Below, one piece after another: positions 16,757 through 24,204 of a stretch of 64,000 bases of DNA. The notes under the pieces are model-generated. The model did not search any database. It was not told the DNA's origin and saw nothing but the letters and a program-made list of their open reading frames with translations. The stretch covers positions 248,157 to 312,156 of the forward strand of contig NZ_LMRP01000002.1 of the NCBI RefSeq assembly GCF_001426185.1. Direction: 5' to 3'. Positions within the stretch are counted from its first letter, which is position 1. The number at the start of each line of letters is the position of its first letter. The position numbers and the translations under genes are program-made. This DNA comes from Rhodococcus sp. Leaf247. Its GTDB lineage: Bacteria > Actinomycetota > Actinomycetes > Mycobacteriales > Mycobacteriaceae.

Positions 16757-18787
16757 GTGACGACGATCGACGATCTGATCGCCCGGTCCAACAGACTCGG
16801 CGCCGATGCGCGCAACACCAACTACGCGGGCGGCAACACCTCCGCGAAGGGAACCGAGACCGACCCGGTCACCGGTGAGGACGTGGAGCTGCTGTGGGTC
16901 AAGGGATCCGGCGGTGACCTGGGCACGCTGAAGCCCGCCGGGCTCGCCGCGTTGCGACTCGACCGCGTCCGCGCACTGAAAGACGTCTACCCCGGCGTCG
17001 ACCGCGAAGACGAGATGGTCGCCGCCTTCGACTACTGCCTGCACGGCAAGGGCGGCGCGGCACCATCCATCGACACCGCGATGCACGGACTGGTCGAGGC
17101 GGCTCACGTCGATCACCTCCACCCCGACTCGGGTATCGCACTCGCAACCGCCGCCGACGGGGAGGAGCTGACGCGCAAGTGCTTCGGCGACCGTGTGGTG
17201 TGGGTGCCGTGGCGTCGCCCGGGCTTCCAGCTCGGCCTGGACATCGCCGAGATCGCCGAGAAGAACCCGCAGGCCATCGGGTGCATCCTCGGTGGACACG
17301 GGATCACTGCCTGGGGCGCGACCAGCTCCGAGAGCGAGGAGCGGTCTCTCGAGATCATTCGGACCGCCGAGCAGTTCCTTGCCGACAACGGTCGCTCGGA
17401 GCCCTTCGGATCCCCGCTGACGGGTTTCGAGGCACTGCCGGAGGACGATCGACGCACCCGCGCCGCGGCCCTGTTCCCGCTGATCCGCGGGCTCGCGTCG
17501 ACCGACCGACCGCAGGTGGGTCATTTCGACGACAGCGACGCCGTCCTCGACTTCCTCGCCTCGTCCGAGCACCCGCGCCTCGCCGCACTCGGAACGTCGT
17601 GCCCCGATCACTTCCTGCGCACCAAGGTGCGCCCGATGGTGCTCGACCTCCCGACGACCGCATCGTTGGAGGATGTGTCAGCTCGGCTCCGTGAGCTTCA
17701 CGTTGCGTACCGCGAGGACTACGCCCGCTACTACACCGAGCACGCCGAGGCCGACAGTCCCGCGATGCGCGGCGCCGATCCCGCCATCGTGCTGATCCCC
17801 GGAGTCGGCATGTTCTCCTTCGGCGCCAACAAGCAGACCGCCCGCGTCGCCGGCGAGTTCTACATCAACGCCATCAACGTGATGCGCGGTGCTGAATCCG
17901 TCTCGACCTACGCCCCCATCGACGAGCGCGAGAAGTTCCGCATCGAGTACTGGGCACTCGAGGAGGCGAAGCTCGCCCGGATGCCCGCACCCAAGCCGCT
18001 GGCCACCCGGATCGCACTGGTGACCGGCGCCGCGTCGGGCATCGGCAAGGCCATCGCGCAGCGTCTGGCAGCCGAGGGCGCGTGCGTGGTGATCGCCGAC
18101 CTCGACGCGTCGAAGGCCGCAGCAGCCGCCGCCGAGATCGGTGGTGCCGACGTGGCCGTGGGCATCGCCGCCGACGTCACCGACGAAGGACAGATCGCAG
18201 CCGGGTTCGCCGACGCCGTGCTGGCCTTCGGTGGAGTGGACCTCGTCGTCAACAACGCCGGACTGTCCATCTCCAAGCCGCTGCTCGAGACCACCGTCAA
18301 GGACTGGGATCTGCAGCACGACGTCATGGCACGCGGGTCCTTCCTCGTCTCCCGCGAGGCGGCCCGCATCATGATCGAGCAGGGCATGGGCGGCGACATC
18401 GTCTACATCTCGTCGAAGAACTCGGTGTTCGCCGGACCCAACAACATCGCGTACTCGGCGACGAAAGCCGATCAGGCACATCAGGTTCGGCTACTCGCCG
18501 CCGAGCTCGGTGACCACGGCATTCGCGTCAACGGCATCAACCCTGACGGCGTGGTCCGCGGTTCGGGCATCTTCGCGGGCGGCTGGGGCGCCAAGCGTGC
18601 CGCGGTCTACGGCGTCGAGGAGGAGAAGCTGGGCGAGTACTACGCGCAGCGCACCCTGCTCAAGCGCGAGGTCCTGCCAGAGCACGTCGCCAACGCCGTG
18701 TTCGCCTTGACCGGTGGAGAACTGACCCACACGACCGGGTTGCACATCCCGGTCGATGCGGGTGTCGCAGCCGCGTTCCTGCGCTGA
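16757..18787 (+). CDS. rhaEW: bifunctional L-rhamnulose-1-phosphate aldolase / L-lactaldehyde dehydrogenase
   Basis: 676 residues from GTG 16757 (AGGAGA 6 nt upstream). Residues ~1-420 are a class II aldolase/adducin domain with zinc-site histidines in AAHVDHLHPDSG and in GGHGITAWG. Residues ~425-676 are a short-chain dehydrogenase with the nucleotide loop GAASGIGKA, NNAG and the catalytic YSATKADQ (Tyr-x3-Lys). In the characterised RhaEW family the first half gives DHAP plus L-lactaldehyde and the second oxidises lactaldehyde to L-lactate. The start is 20 bp after the preceding stop and the end overlaps rhaB by 1 bp. Confidence 0.92.
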   Translation: MTTIDDLIARSNRLGADARNTNYAGGNTSAKGTETDPVTGEDVELLWVKGSGGDLGTLKPAGLAALRLDRVRALKDVYPGVDREDEMVAAFDYCLHGKGGAAPSIDTAMHGLVEAAHVDHLHPDSGIALATAADGEELTRKCFGDRVVWVPWRRPGFQLGLDIAEIAEKNPQAIGCILGGHGITAWGATSSESEERSLEIIRTAEQFLADNGRSEPFGSPLTGFEALPEDDRRTRAAALFPLIRGLASTDRPQVGHFDDSDAVLDFLASSEHPRLAALGTSCPDHFLRTKVRPMVLDLPTTASLEDVSARLRELHVAYREDYARYYTEHAEADSPAMRGADPAIVLIPGVGMFSFGANKQTARVAGEFYINAINVMRGAESVSTYAPIDEREKFRIEYWALEEAKLARMPAPKPLATRIALVTGAASGIGKAIAQRLAAEGACVVIADLDASKAAAAAAEIGGADVAVGIAADVTDEGQIAAGFADAVLAFGGVDLVVNNAGLSISKPLLETTVKDWDLQHDVMARGSFLVSREAARIMIEQGMGGDIVYISSKNSVFAGPNNIAYSATKADQAHQVRLLAAELGDHGIRVNGINPDGVVRGSGIFAGGWGAKRAAVYGVEEEKLGEYYAQRTLLKREVLPEHVANAVFALTGGELTHTTGLHIPVDAGVAAAFLR

Positions 18788-20172
18788 TGGGGGCATTCGC
18801 GGCGGTGGATCTGGGGGCGTCGAGCGGTCGAGTGATGCTGGGGCGCGTGGTCGACGGTCGGGTGGACCTGACGGAGATCGCGCGGTTCGAGAACCGCCCC
18901 GTGCGACTCGGTGGATCGCTGCACTGGAACATCCTTGCGCTGTATCAGGGTGTGCTCGACGGATTGCGGTCGCTGGTCGAGCGGTTGGACGGCCAGCCGT
19001 TGACGTCCGTCGGCATCGACACGTGGGCGGTCGATTACGCCCTTCTCGATGCCGACGGGCGCATGCTCGGCGTCCCGTTCCACTACCGCGACTCCCGCAC
19101 CGACGGCGAGCACGAGGACCTGTTCTCTCGCAGCGGTATTTCTTCGCTGCCGTTCAACACGGTGTACCAGTTGCTGGCCGAGTCGCCCGATACTCTGAGC
19201 GTCGCCAGGCGCCTGCTCATGGTCCCGGACCTGTTGGCGTACTGGCTCACCGGCGTCGCTCGAGGCGAGGTGACCAATGCGTCGACAACCGGGCTCCTCG
19301 ACCCACATACCCGCGCATGGGATCGCGAATCGATCGCGTCACTCGGCCTGAAGGCAGACCTGTTGCCGGACCTGGTCGCACCGGGAACGACGATCGGGCA
19401 ATTTTCCCCGGACGTCGCGAACGTGATTGGTGCCGACGCATCGGTCGTCGCGGTGGGAACCCACGACACAGCATCGGCCATCGTGGCGGTTCCGGCTGCG
19501 ACACCGAACTTCGCGTACATCGCGTCGGGCACCTGGTCGCTGGTGGGAGTCGAGACGCACGAGCCCGTGGTGACGTCTGCGGCCCGAGACGGTGGGTTCA
19601 CCAACGAGGCCGGTGTCGACGGCACCGTGCGACTGCTCCGCAACGTCATGGGTATGTGGCTGGTGCAGGAGTCGTTGCGGCAGTGGGAGCGTGACGGTCT
19701 CGAGCTGTCCCTCGGCGCACTGCTCGTCGAGGCTGCCGGTCTGCCCGCGTCGTCGGTCATCGATCCCGACCTCCCCGTGTTCCTGCCACCGGGCGACATG
19801 CCGGCGCGAATTGCCGCCGAGTGCCTCGCGGCCGGAGTGCCGGTTCCGACGACCCCCGCGTCGTTCGTGCGCTGCATCGTGGACAGCCTCGCGGCGGCGT
19901 ACGCGCGGTCGGTGGCGCTGGCCGGGGAGCTCGCAGGCATCGACGTCGAGGTGGTGCACATCGTCGGCGGCGGTTCCCAGAACGCGCTGCTGTGCCAACT
20001 CACTGCGGATGCCACCGGGCTGCCGGTGGTCGCGGGACCGGTCGAGGGATCCGCCCTGGGCAACGTGCTGGTGCAGGCCCGGGCGGCCGGTGTGGTGAGC
20101 GGCGGTCTCGCCGACCTGCGGCGGGTGGTGCGGAACTCGTTCGAGTTGGTGGAGTACCTGCCGACGCGGTGA
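18787..20172 (+). CDS. rhaB: rhamnulokinase
   Basis: 461-residue FGGY-family kinase that phosphorylates L-rhamnulose at C1 before aldol cleavage. The N-terminus AVDLGASSGRVMLG is the ASKHA phosphate-1 loop of rhamnulokinases; later signatures are GTHDTASAIVAVP, IASGTWSLVGVE and VVHIVGGGSQNALLCQ (adenosine motif). The ATG shares one base with the rhaEW stop. It is the last gene of the operon and is followed by a 16-bp-stem hairpin. Biochemically the kinase acts before RhaEW even though it is encoded after it. Confidence 0.93.
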   Translation: MGAFAAVDLGASSGRVMLGRVVDGRVDLTEIARFENRPVRLGGSLHWNILALYQGVLDGLRSLVERLDGQPLTSVGIDTWAVDYALLDADGRMLGVPFHYRDSRTDGEHEDLFSRSGISSLPFNTVYQLLAESPDTLSVARRLLMVPDLLAYWLTGVARGEVTNASTTGLLDPHTRAWDRESIASLGLKADLLPDLVAPGTTIGQFSPDVANVIGADASVVAVGTHDTASAIVAVPAATPNFAYIASGTWSLVGVETHEPVVTSAARDGGFTNEAGVDGTVRLLRNVMGMWLVQESLRQWERDGLELSLGALLVEAAGLPASSVIDPDLPVFLPPGDMPARIAAECLAAGVPVPTTPASFVRCIVDSLAAAYARSVALAGELAGIDVEVVHIVGGGSQNALLCQLTADATGLPVVAGPVEGSALGNVLVQARAAGVVSGGLADLRRVVRNSFELVEYLPTR

Positions 20173-20175
20173 TCG

Positions 20176-20212
20176 TGTGCAGTGATCCGCGCTGTCCGCG
20201 GATTACTGCACA
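20176..20212. terminator. bidirectional terminator hairpin
   Basis: Arms 20176-20191 and 20197-20212 pair over 16 bp with one G-T wobble position; loop 5 nt. Located just after rhaB (stop 20172) and overlapping the end of the convergent TfoX-N gene. No U-tract, as is common in actinobacteria. Confidence 0.75.
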
Positions 20213-20568
20213 GGATCCGTGGTGCGGCTCGCCGCGGGTGGTGCGGGAGTTGAGGAGGTTGCGGCGTCGATCCAGACCTGCAGGTCGTCGTCGGACTCCA
20301 GAGCTGCAGCGTTCACCGAGATCCACCCCTGTCCCATCCACCTACCGGCGCCCATCTGCGCACGACGAGCTCCCGGGCGTCCGACGTAGTCGTCGTCGCG
20401 CTCGCGCGGTACTCGGACAAGCAAGGCGCCGCCGCCGTTGCCGACGGACACGACCATCTTCCCGTCGACCATGAACGCAAGACCGCCGAACATCGCTTTC
20501 TCGGTCACGGTGGACCTGGCGGACAGCGCAGCGCGAACCCGGTCCTCGAGGTCGGCATCACGAGCCAT
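20203..20568 (-). CDS. TfoX N-terminal-domain protein
   Basis: 121 residues with the TfoX-N fold: KAMFGGLAFMVDGKMVVSV, ALLVRVPRERD and WISVNAAALESDDDLQVWIDAA. Stand-alone TfoX-N proteins are widespread in actinobacteria and have no established function; a role in competence as for Haemophilus TfoX should not be assumed. The last codons overlap the terminator hairpin. It is transcribed toward rhaB and is not part of that operon. Confidence 0.8.
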   Translation of the reverse strand: MARDADLEDRVRAALSARSTVTEKAMFGGLAFMVDGKMVVSVGNGGGALLVRVPRERDDDYVGRPGARRAQMGAGRWMGQGWISVNAAALESDDDLQVWIDAATSSTPAPPAASRTTDPVQ

Positions 20569-20655
20569 GCGGGAACTTTACGTCGAGTCCCGGCGCGCCG
20601 GAAGGTGTGCGGAGCCGCGGATACCGCGGCTGAACGCACCGTCGCGACGAATGCG

Positions 20656-20690
20656 GTGCAGAAATGTTCGCCTAGCGACGATTTCTGCAC
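20656..20690. terminator. hairpin downstream of toxin/immunity-like cassette
   Basis: GTGCAGAAAT at 20656-20665 pairs exactly with ATTTCTGCAC at 20681-20690. It follows the stop of the minus-strand gene ending at 20695, so it is a likely terminator. Its distal flank (CTGCACAGGATC) also occurs at the hairpin at 20176-20212. Confidence 0.65.
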
Positions 20691-20694
20691 AGGA

Positions 20695-21123
20695 TCACCG
20701 CAGTCCGCTGCGAGTCTCGAACGGGCCGATCGTGTTGTCCCACGTCATGCCCTTCGCCTCGAGCTCCGCAAGGCGTCGCTCACCCTTCTCTGTGATGTTC
20801 GCACGAAACACTTCGCACCAGACCAGGTCTTCACGTTTCGTAGCGAGCAGGTAGCCCTGACTGGTCCCGTGTCCCTCTGCGATCCGGCGCATCGACTCGT
20901 CGATGTCTGCGTCCCACTCTTCCCACCCGACGTCGTTGTTCGCCAGCGCTCCGAACGCCATCAACCCGGACTCGGCGAACCAACGAATGACGCCGGCAAC
21001 GGTGTCGATCGTGGTGTTCCATCCCCGGAAACCGGAAACCATGGCCACGAAGCCCCACAGCGGCATCCAATCATCATCGAGTTCGTCGAGCAGTCGAAAC
21101 TCCAGGCCCTCTTCGACATTCAT
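20695..21123 (-). CDS. unknown small acidic protein, candidate immunity partner
   Basis: 142 residues, not recognised. Acidic and Trp-rich (DDDWMPLWGF, GWEEWDADIDESMRRIAEG), with a C-terminal ITEKGERRLAELEAKG segment resembling a winged-helix recognition helix. Its ATG overlaps the stop of the preceding large protein as ATGA, so the two are made together. A small acidic protein directly after a WXG-like multi-domain protein is the classic position of an immunity protein. This role is inferred from position alone. Confidence 0.6.
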   Translation of the reverse strand: MNVEEGLEFRLLDELDDDWMPLWGFVAMVSGFRGWNTTIDTVAGVIRWFAESGLMAFGALANNDVGWEEWDADIDESMRRIAEGHGTSQGYLLATKREDLVWCEVFRANITEKGERRLAELEAKGMTWDNTIGPFETRSGLR

Positions 21124-22082
21124 CGCACATGCACCTTGATCACTTGAGTACCCTCCGGCTTCACTATGTCGATCACTGATCCACCAGACTTGCTGTCGAC
21201 TCGCAACTGGATTCCCGTACCGTCCGGCAATTCGTATCGCTCGATAATTTTGACACTGTCACCTGTTCCGACCGCCCTACCCTGCTCAGTGAGTTCGTCG
21301 AATACGGTTCGTACGTCCTCTTCCGACTCCACTTGTCTGTTGACACCGCGTCGGCCCGGCTCCGTCAGATCGTTCAACACGTCGTCGACACCCGCCGCAT
21401 CGACCGGCCCGGCATCCTGGAAGAAGCTGTCCGGCAGCGCGTCGTGGATCGCATCCCACGCATTCATGCCGAACCGGTCGACCAGTGCGAAGGCCATCGC
21501 GCCGACGGACAGCACCCCGGCCGCGATCATCGCGTGCACCGCCGCCTCCACGGCCCAGGCCAGGCCGATCGCGAGGGGGACGAAGTGGCGTGGTTCGCCG
21601 TCGAGGAGTGCAGCAGACGCGTCGTCGATGGACCGTGCCGCCGACTCGTCCGCATCGATCAGCGCCTGTACATGCGCAGCGATGACCGCCGCATGGGCGG
21701 CACCGTTGTCAGCAGCACTGACGACCGACCAGTCCGGTGCGACGAGGCAACCGTCCGCCTCGGCCACGGCGACAGCGTCGAGGAGCGCCTCCCGAGCGAC
21801 CTCGAGAGCAGAAGCACCGTCGCGCACTGCACGTTCCAGCACCCGTAGCTGACTCGTCCGACGTTGCGCCGCAGCAAAATCACGTCCGAGACGACCTACC
21901 GCAGCATCGCCGGCCGCACCCTGCCACGCCTCACGCAGATCGACGCGGCTCCTGTCGATTGCCGCCGCCTGAAAGTCGAGGACTGACGCTCCGTCACCGA
22001 TCCACGCCGCGTCGATCCGCACGCTGCCGGGATTCCATGACGCCACCACTTCTCGGCGCGGCGCGAGCTCAGCGACCTCCAC
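21120..22082 (-). CDS. WXG/ESX-like protein with variable C-terminus, candidate polymorphic toxin
   Basis: 320 residues from GTG 22082 (AAGGA 7 nt upstream), overlapping the previous gene by 14 bp. The N-terminal ~200 residues are Ala-rich helices with a REAWQGAAGDAAVGRLGRDF segment (WxG-like turn) as in type VII-linked proteins. A short hydrophobic stretch (AVHAMIAAGVLSVGAMAFALV) follows. The C-terminal ~70 residues are distinct and beta-rich (YELPDGTGIQLRVDSKSGG, IDIVKPEGTQVIKVHV) after a helix with DVRTVFDELTEQG. This layout is that of secreted polymorphic toxins with an exchangeable tip. No catalytic motif is recognised. Confidence 0.6.
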   Translation of the reverse strand: MEVAELAPRREVVASWNPGSVRIDAAWIGDGASVLDFQAAAIDRSRVDLREAWQGAAGDAAVGRLGRDFAAAQRRTSQLRVLERAVRDGASALEVAREALLDAVAVAEADGCLVAPDWSVVSAADNGAAHAAVIAAHVQALIDADESAARSIDDASAALLDGEPRHFVPLAIGLAWAVEAAVHAMIAAGVLSVGAMAFALVDRFGMNAWDAIHDALPDSFFQDAGPVDAAGVDDVLNDLTEPGRRGVNRQVESEEDVRTVFDELTEQGRAVGTGDSVKIIERYELPDGTGIQLRVDSKSGGSVIDIVKPEGTQVIKVHVR

Positions 22083-22356
22083 GCCGGATTCCTTCGAGCC
22101 GTGCAGCGTTGGCCGAGTCCGCGTCGGCGTACCCGACGGCGGCGGCATCCAGCGACCGAGCTGTCGCGGAGAAACTCGCGACAAGATCGTTCAGCGCCGA
22201 CACCGCTCGTGCCTCGGCCCGGGCCAGTGCGGCCGCGGTCGCGGCACCGGGTAGAGCGTTCACACCGCGCGGCAGCACACCGATCTGCTCGGCCTCGCCG
22301 AGGACACTTCGACTCGCGGCCCGCATGGCCCCCACATCAGCGACGACGAACATCAT
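22069..22356 (-). CDS. small ESX-like helical protein
   Basis: 95 residues from ATG 22356 (GGTGGGA upstream; a GTG at 22365 is also in frame). It is Ala-rich with two predicted long helices (ADVGAMRAASRSVLGEAEQIGVL and ALNDLVASFSATARSLDAAAVGYADAD), as in EsxA/B-like or type VII chaperone partners, but lacks a clear WxG. It is first in a three-gene overlapping cassette. Likely a helper or co-secreted partner of the next protein; inferred. Confidence 0.6.
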   Translation of the reverse strand: MMFVVADVGAMRAASRSVLGEAEQIGVLPRGVNALPGAATAAALARAEARAVSALNDLVASFSATARSLDAAAVGYADADSANAARLEGIRRGGR

Positions 22357-22496
22357 CGTTCCCACCCCCTCGTGGGGTAGGACGCGTCAGTCGCACGACG
22401 CGTTCCACTATCGGCGTTTGCGCTGCTCACGCCGCATCAGGCGTAGTGTTCGCCGTATCGGAGCCACCTGGTTCCCTTGATCAAGGGGCTGACACC

Positions 22497-22640
22497 ATGG
22501 CTGACAAGTCTCCGCGCAACTCGATGACACAGAAATCGGGTAAGTCGCTGAAGGAAAAGCGGCTCGACAAGAGGACGAAGGCCGCGGGCACCATCGCTGC
22601 CGACGACGCCTCCGCAGCGGTGAACAAGAAGAAGCGCTGA
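22497..22640 (+). CDS. small basic Lys-rich protein
   Basis: 47 residues (MADKSPRNSM, then SGKSLKEKRLDKRTKAAG, ending VNKKKR). AAGGGG lies 8 nt before the ATG. About one third of residues are Lys/Arg. Short proteins of this pattern are conserved in Mycobacteriales without assigned function; a nucleic-acid or ribosome-associated role is a guess. It is followed immediately by a P1 palindrome. Confidence 0.6.
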   Translation: MADKSPRNSMTQKSGKSLKEKRLDKRTKAAGTIAADDASAAVNKKKR

Positions 22641-22648
22641 CTGCCCGA

Positions 22649-22691
22649 TCGTGGACTCCCATCCCCGCCCAGCGGTGGCGGAAGTCCACGA
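22649..22691. repeat. 43-bp dispersed palindrome P1, solo copy 2
   Basis: TCGTGGACTC ... GGAAGTCCACGA with internal CCCGCCCAGCGGTGG. Same length and layout as the copy at 3113. It sits 8 bp after the small basic gene stop and 39 bp before the FNT gene, compatible with terminator activity. Confidence 0.8.
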
Positions 22692-22730
22692 TCAGCCGGT
22701 AGCAGCTCACCCAGTGGGGTACACCGAAGG

Positions 22731-23534
22731 ATGAGCGAAGAAGCGCGCCGCAATGACGGTGACAACGAAGGTCCCGTCGAAGAGGAATTGGAAGAGAGTT
22801 TCGACGCGGTCGTCACCGAGGGTGCCGAGCGTCTGCACCGCACCGTTCGCGCGGTGATCGTCACCGGCCTGTTCGGCGGGCTCGAAGTGGCCCTCGGTGT
22901 GATGGCCTACCTGGCTGTATTGGACGAGACGGGCAGCCATCTTCTCGCCGGACTGGCGTTCGGGATCGGGCTCGTCGCAATCTATCTCGCGCACAGCGAG
23001 CTCTTCACCGAGGATTTCCTCATGCCGGTCGCCGCCGTGGTGTCCCGCGACGGCACTCCCGCCCAACTCGCGAAACTCTGGATCGGCACGCTGCTGGCAA
23101 ATCTGGTCGGCGGATGGGGAGTCATGTGGCTTGTCGCACACGCATTTCCGCAGTGGCTCACCGTGTTGTCCGAGTCAGCGCACCACTTCGTCGACGCCCC
23201 CCTGAACACCCAGTCGATCTGCCTGGCGATCCTCGGCGGCAGCACCATGACACTGCTGACGAGGATGCAGCAGGGAACCACGTCGGACGTCGCCCGCATC
23301 ATCGCGGCCATGGCGGCCGGCTTCCTGCTGGCGGGCCTCCAGCTGTTCCACTCGATCCTGGACTCGCTGTTGATCTTCGGCGCCATTCACGCCGGCGCGG
23401 ACGTGGACTACCGGCAGTGGATCGAATGGTTCGGCTATACGGTCGGCTTCAACATCGTCGGTGGCGTGATGCTCGTGACGGTTCTTCGACTGGTGCGTAC
23501 GAAGGAGTTGGTGAAGGAGGAACGCCGGTCGTGA
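22731..23534 (+). CDS. formate/nitrite transporter (FNT) family channel, YfdC-like
   Basis: 267 residues. An acidic N-terminal tail (residues 1-35) precedes six hydrophobic segments, e.g. AVIVTGLFGGLEVALGVMAYLAVL, IGTLLANLVGGWGVMWLVAHAF and WFGYTVGFNIVGGVMLVTVLRLV. HSELFTEDFLMPVAAV matches the FNT helix-break region and ILGGSTMTLLTRMQQGT the C-terminal half. FNT pentamers conduct small monovalent anions (formate, nitrite, lactate, hydrosulfide). The YfdC-like branch has no proven substrate. It is convergent with the trk genes. Confidence 0.85.
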   Translation: MSEEARRNDGDNEGPVEEELEESFDAVVTEGAERLHRTVRAVIVTGLFGGLEVALGVMAYLAVLDETGSHLLAGLAFGIGLVAIYLAHSELFTEDFLMPVAAVVSRDGTPAQLAKLWIGTLLANLVGGWGVMWLVAHAFPQWLTVLSESAHHFVDAPLNTQSICLAILGGSTMTLLTRMQQGTTSDVARIIAAMAAGFLLAGLQLFHSILDSLLIFGAIHAGADVDYRQWIEWFGYTVGFNIVGGVMLVTVLRLVRTKELVKEERRS

Positions 23535-23538
23535 ACCG

Positions 23539-24204
23539 TCACGTGAGCTCACTGAATCGCTCGGTGTCGCGCACCTGACCGGAGACGATCACCATGTCGT
23601 CTTCCGCGATCACGGTGTCGGCCGTGGCGTAGGTGAACCCTTCGCCCGGCCTCTTCACGGCAACGACTGTGACCTTGTACTTGGTGCGCACCGCTGTGTC
23701 CCCGAGTCGATGACCGACGAGGAACCGAGCGGGAGTCGTCTTGACCATGGCGAACCCGTCGTCGAATTCGATGTAGTCCATCATGCGACCGCGCACCAGA
23801 TGGGCGACGCGCTTGCCCATGTCGTGCTCGGGCCGCACCACGTGGTGGACACCGATCTGGGTCAGGATCTTGGCATGCGCGTTGCTGATCGCCTTCGCCC
23901 AGACATTGCCCACGGACAGGTTGATCAGGGCAGAGGCGGTGAGAAGACTCGCCTCGAGATCGGATCCGATACCGACGACTGCGCGGTCGTATTCGTGCAC
24001 CGACAATTGCCGTAACGCTTCCTCGTCGGTGGTGTCCGCGACCGCAGCGTGGGTGAGGCGATCGGAGACCCGTTGCACGACAGCCTCGTCGGAGTCGATG
24101 CCGAGCACCTCGGCACCCTGAGCCATCAGTTCGAGCGCCAGGGACTTACCGAAGCGCCCGAGCCCGAGGACCACGACGACGTCGGATGACGGCTTCTTAG
24201 CCAA
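23539..24204 (-). CDS. trkA: TrkA/KtrA-type potassium channel regulatory subunit
   Basis: 221 residues from TTG 24204, which overlaps the trkH stop by 8 bp (AGAGG 8 nt upstream). RCK-N domain with nucleotide loop VVVLGLGRFGKSLALEL and GIDSDEAVVQRVSDRL (residues ~10-130). RCK-C domain at ~140-221 (RTKYKVTVVAVKRPG, ITADTVIAEDDMVIVSG-like core). It gates the TrkH partner in response to NAD(H)/ATP. The start is inferred from operon overlap. Confidence 0.9.
   Translation of the reverse strand: MAKKPSSDVVVVLGLGRFGKSLALELMAQGAEVLGIDSDEAVVQRVSDRLTHAAVADTTDEEALRQLSVHEYDRAVVGIGSDLEASLLTASALINLSVGNVWAKAISNAHAKILTQIGVHHVVRPEHDMGKRVAHLVRGRMMDYIEFDDGFAMVKTTPARFLVGHRLGDTAVRTKYKVTVVAVKRPGEGFTYATADTVIAEDDMVIVSGQVRDTERFSELT

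Noticed and set aside
20203-20568. Competence regulator TfoX
   Set aside because: Only the N-terminal TfoX domain is present and the host is an actinobacterium without evidence of the Haemophilus-type competence system.
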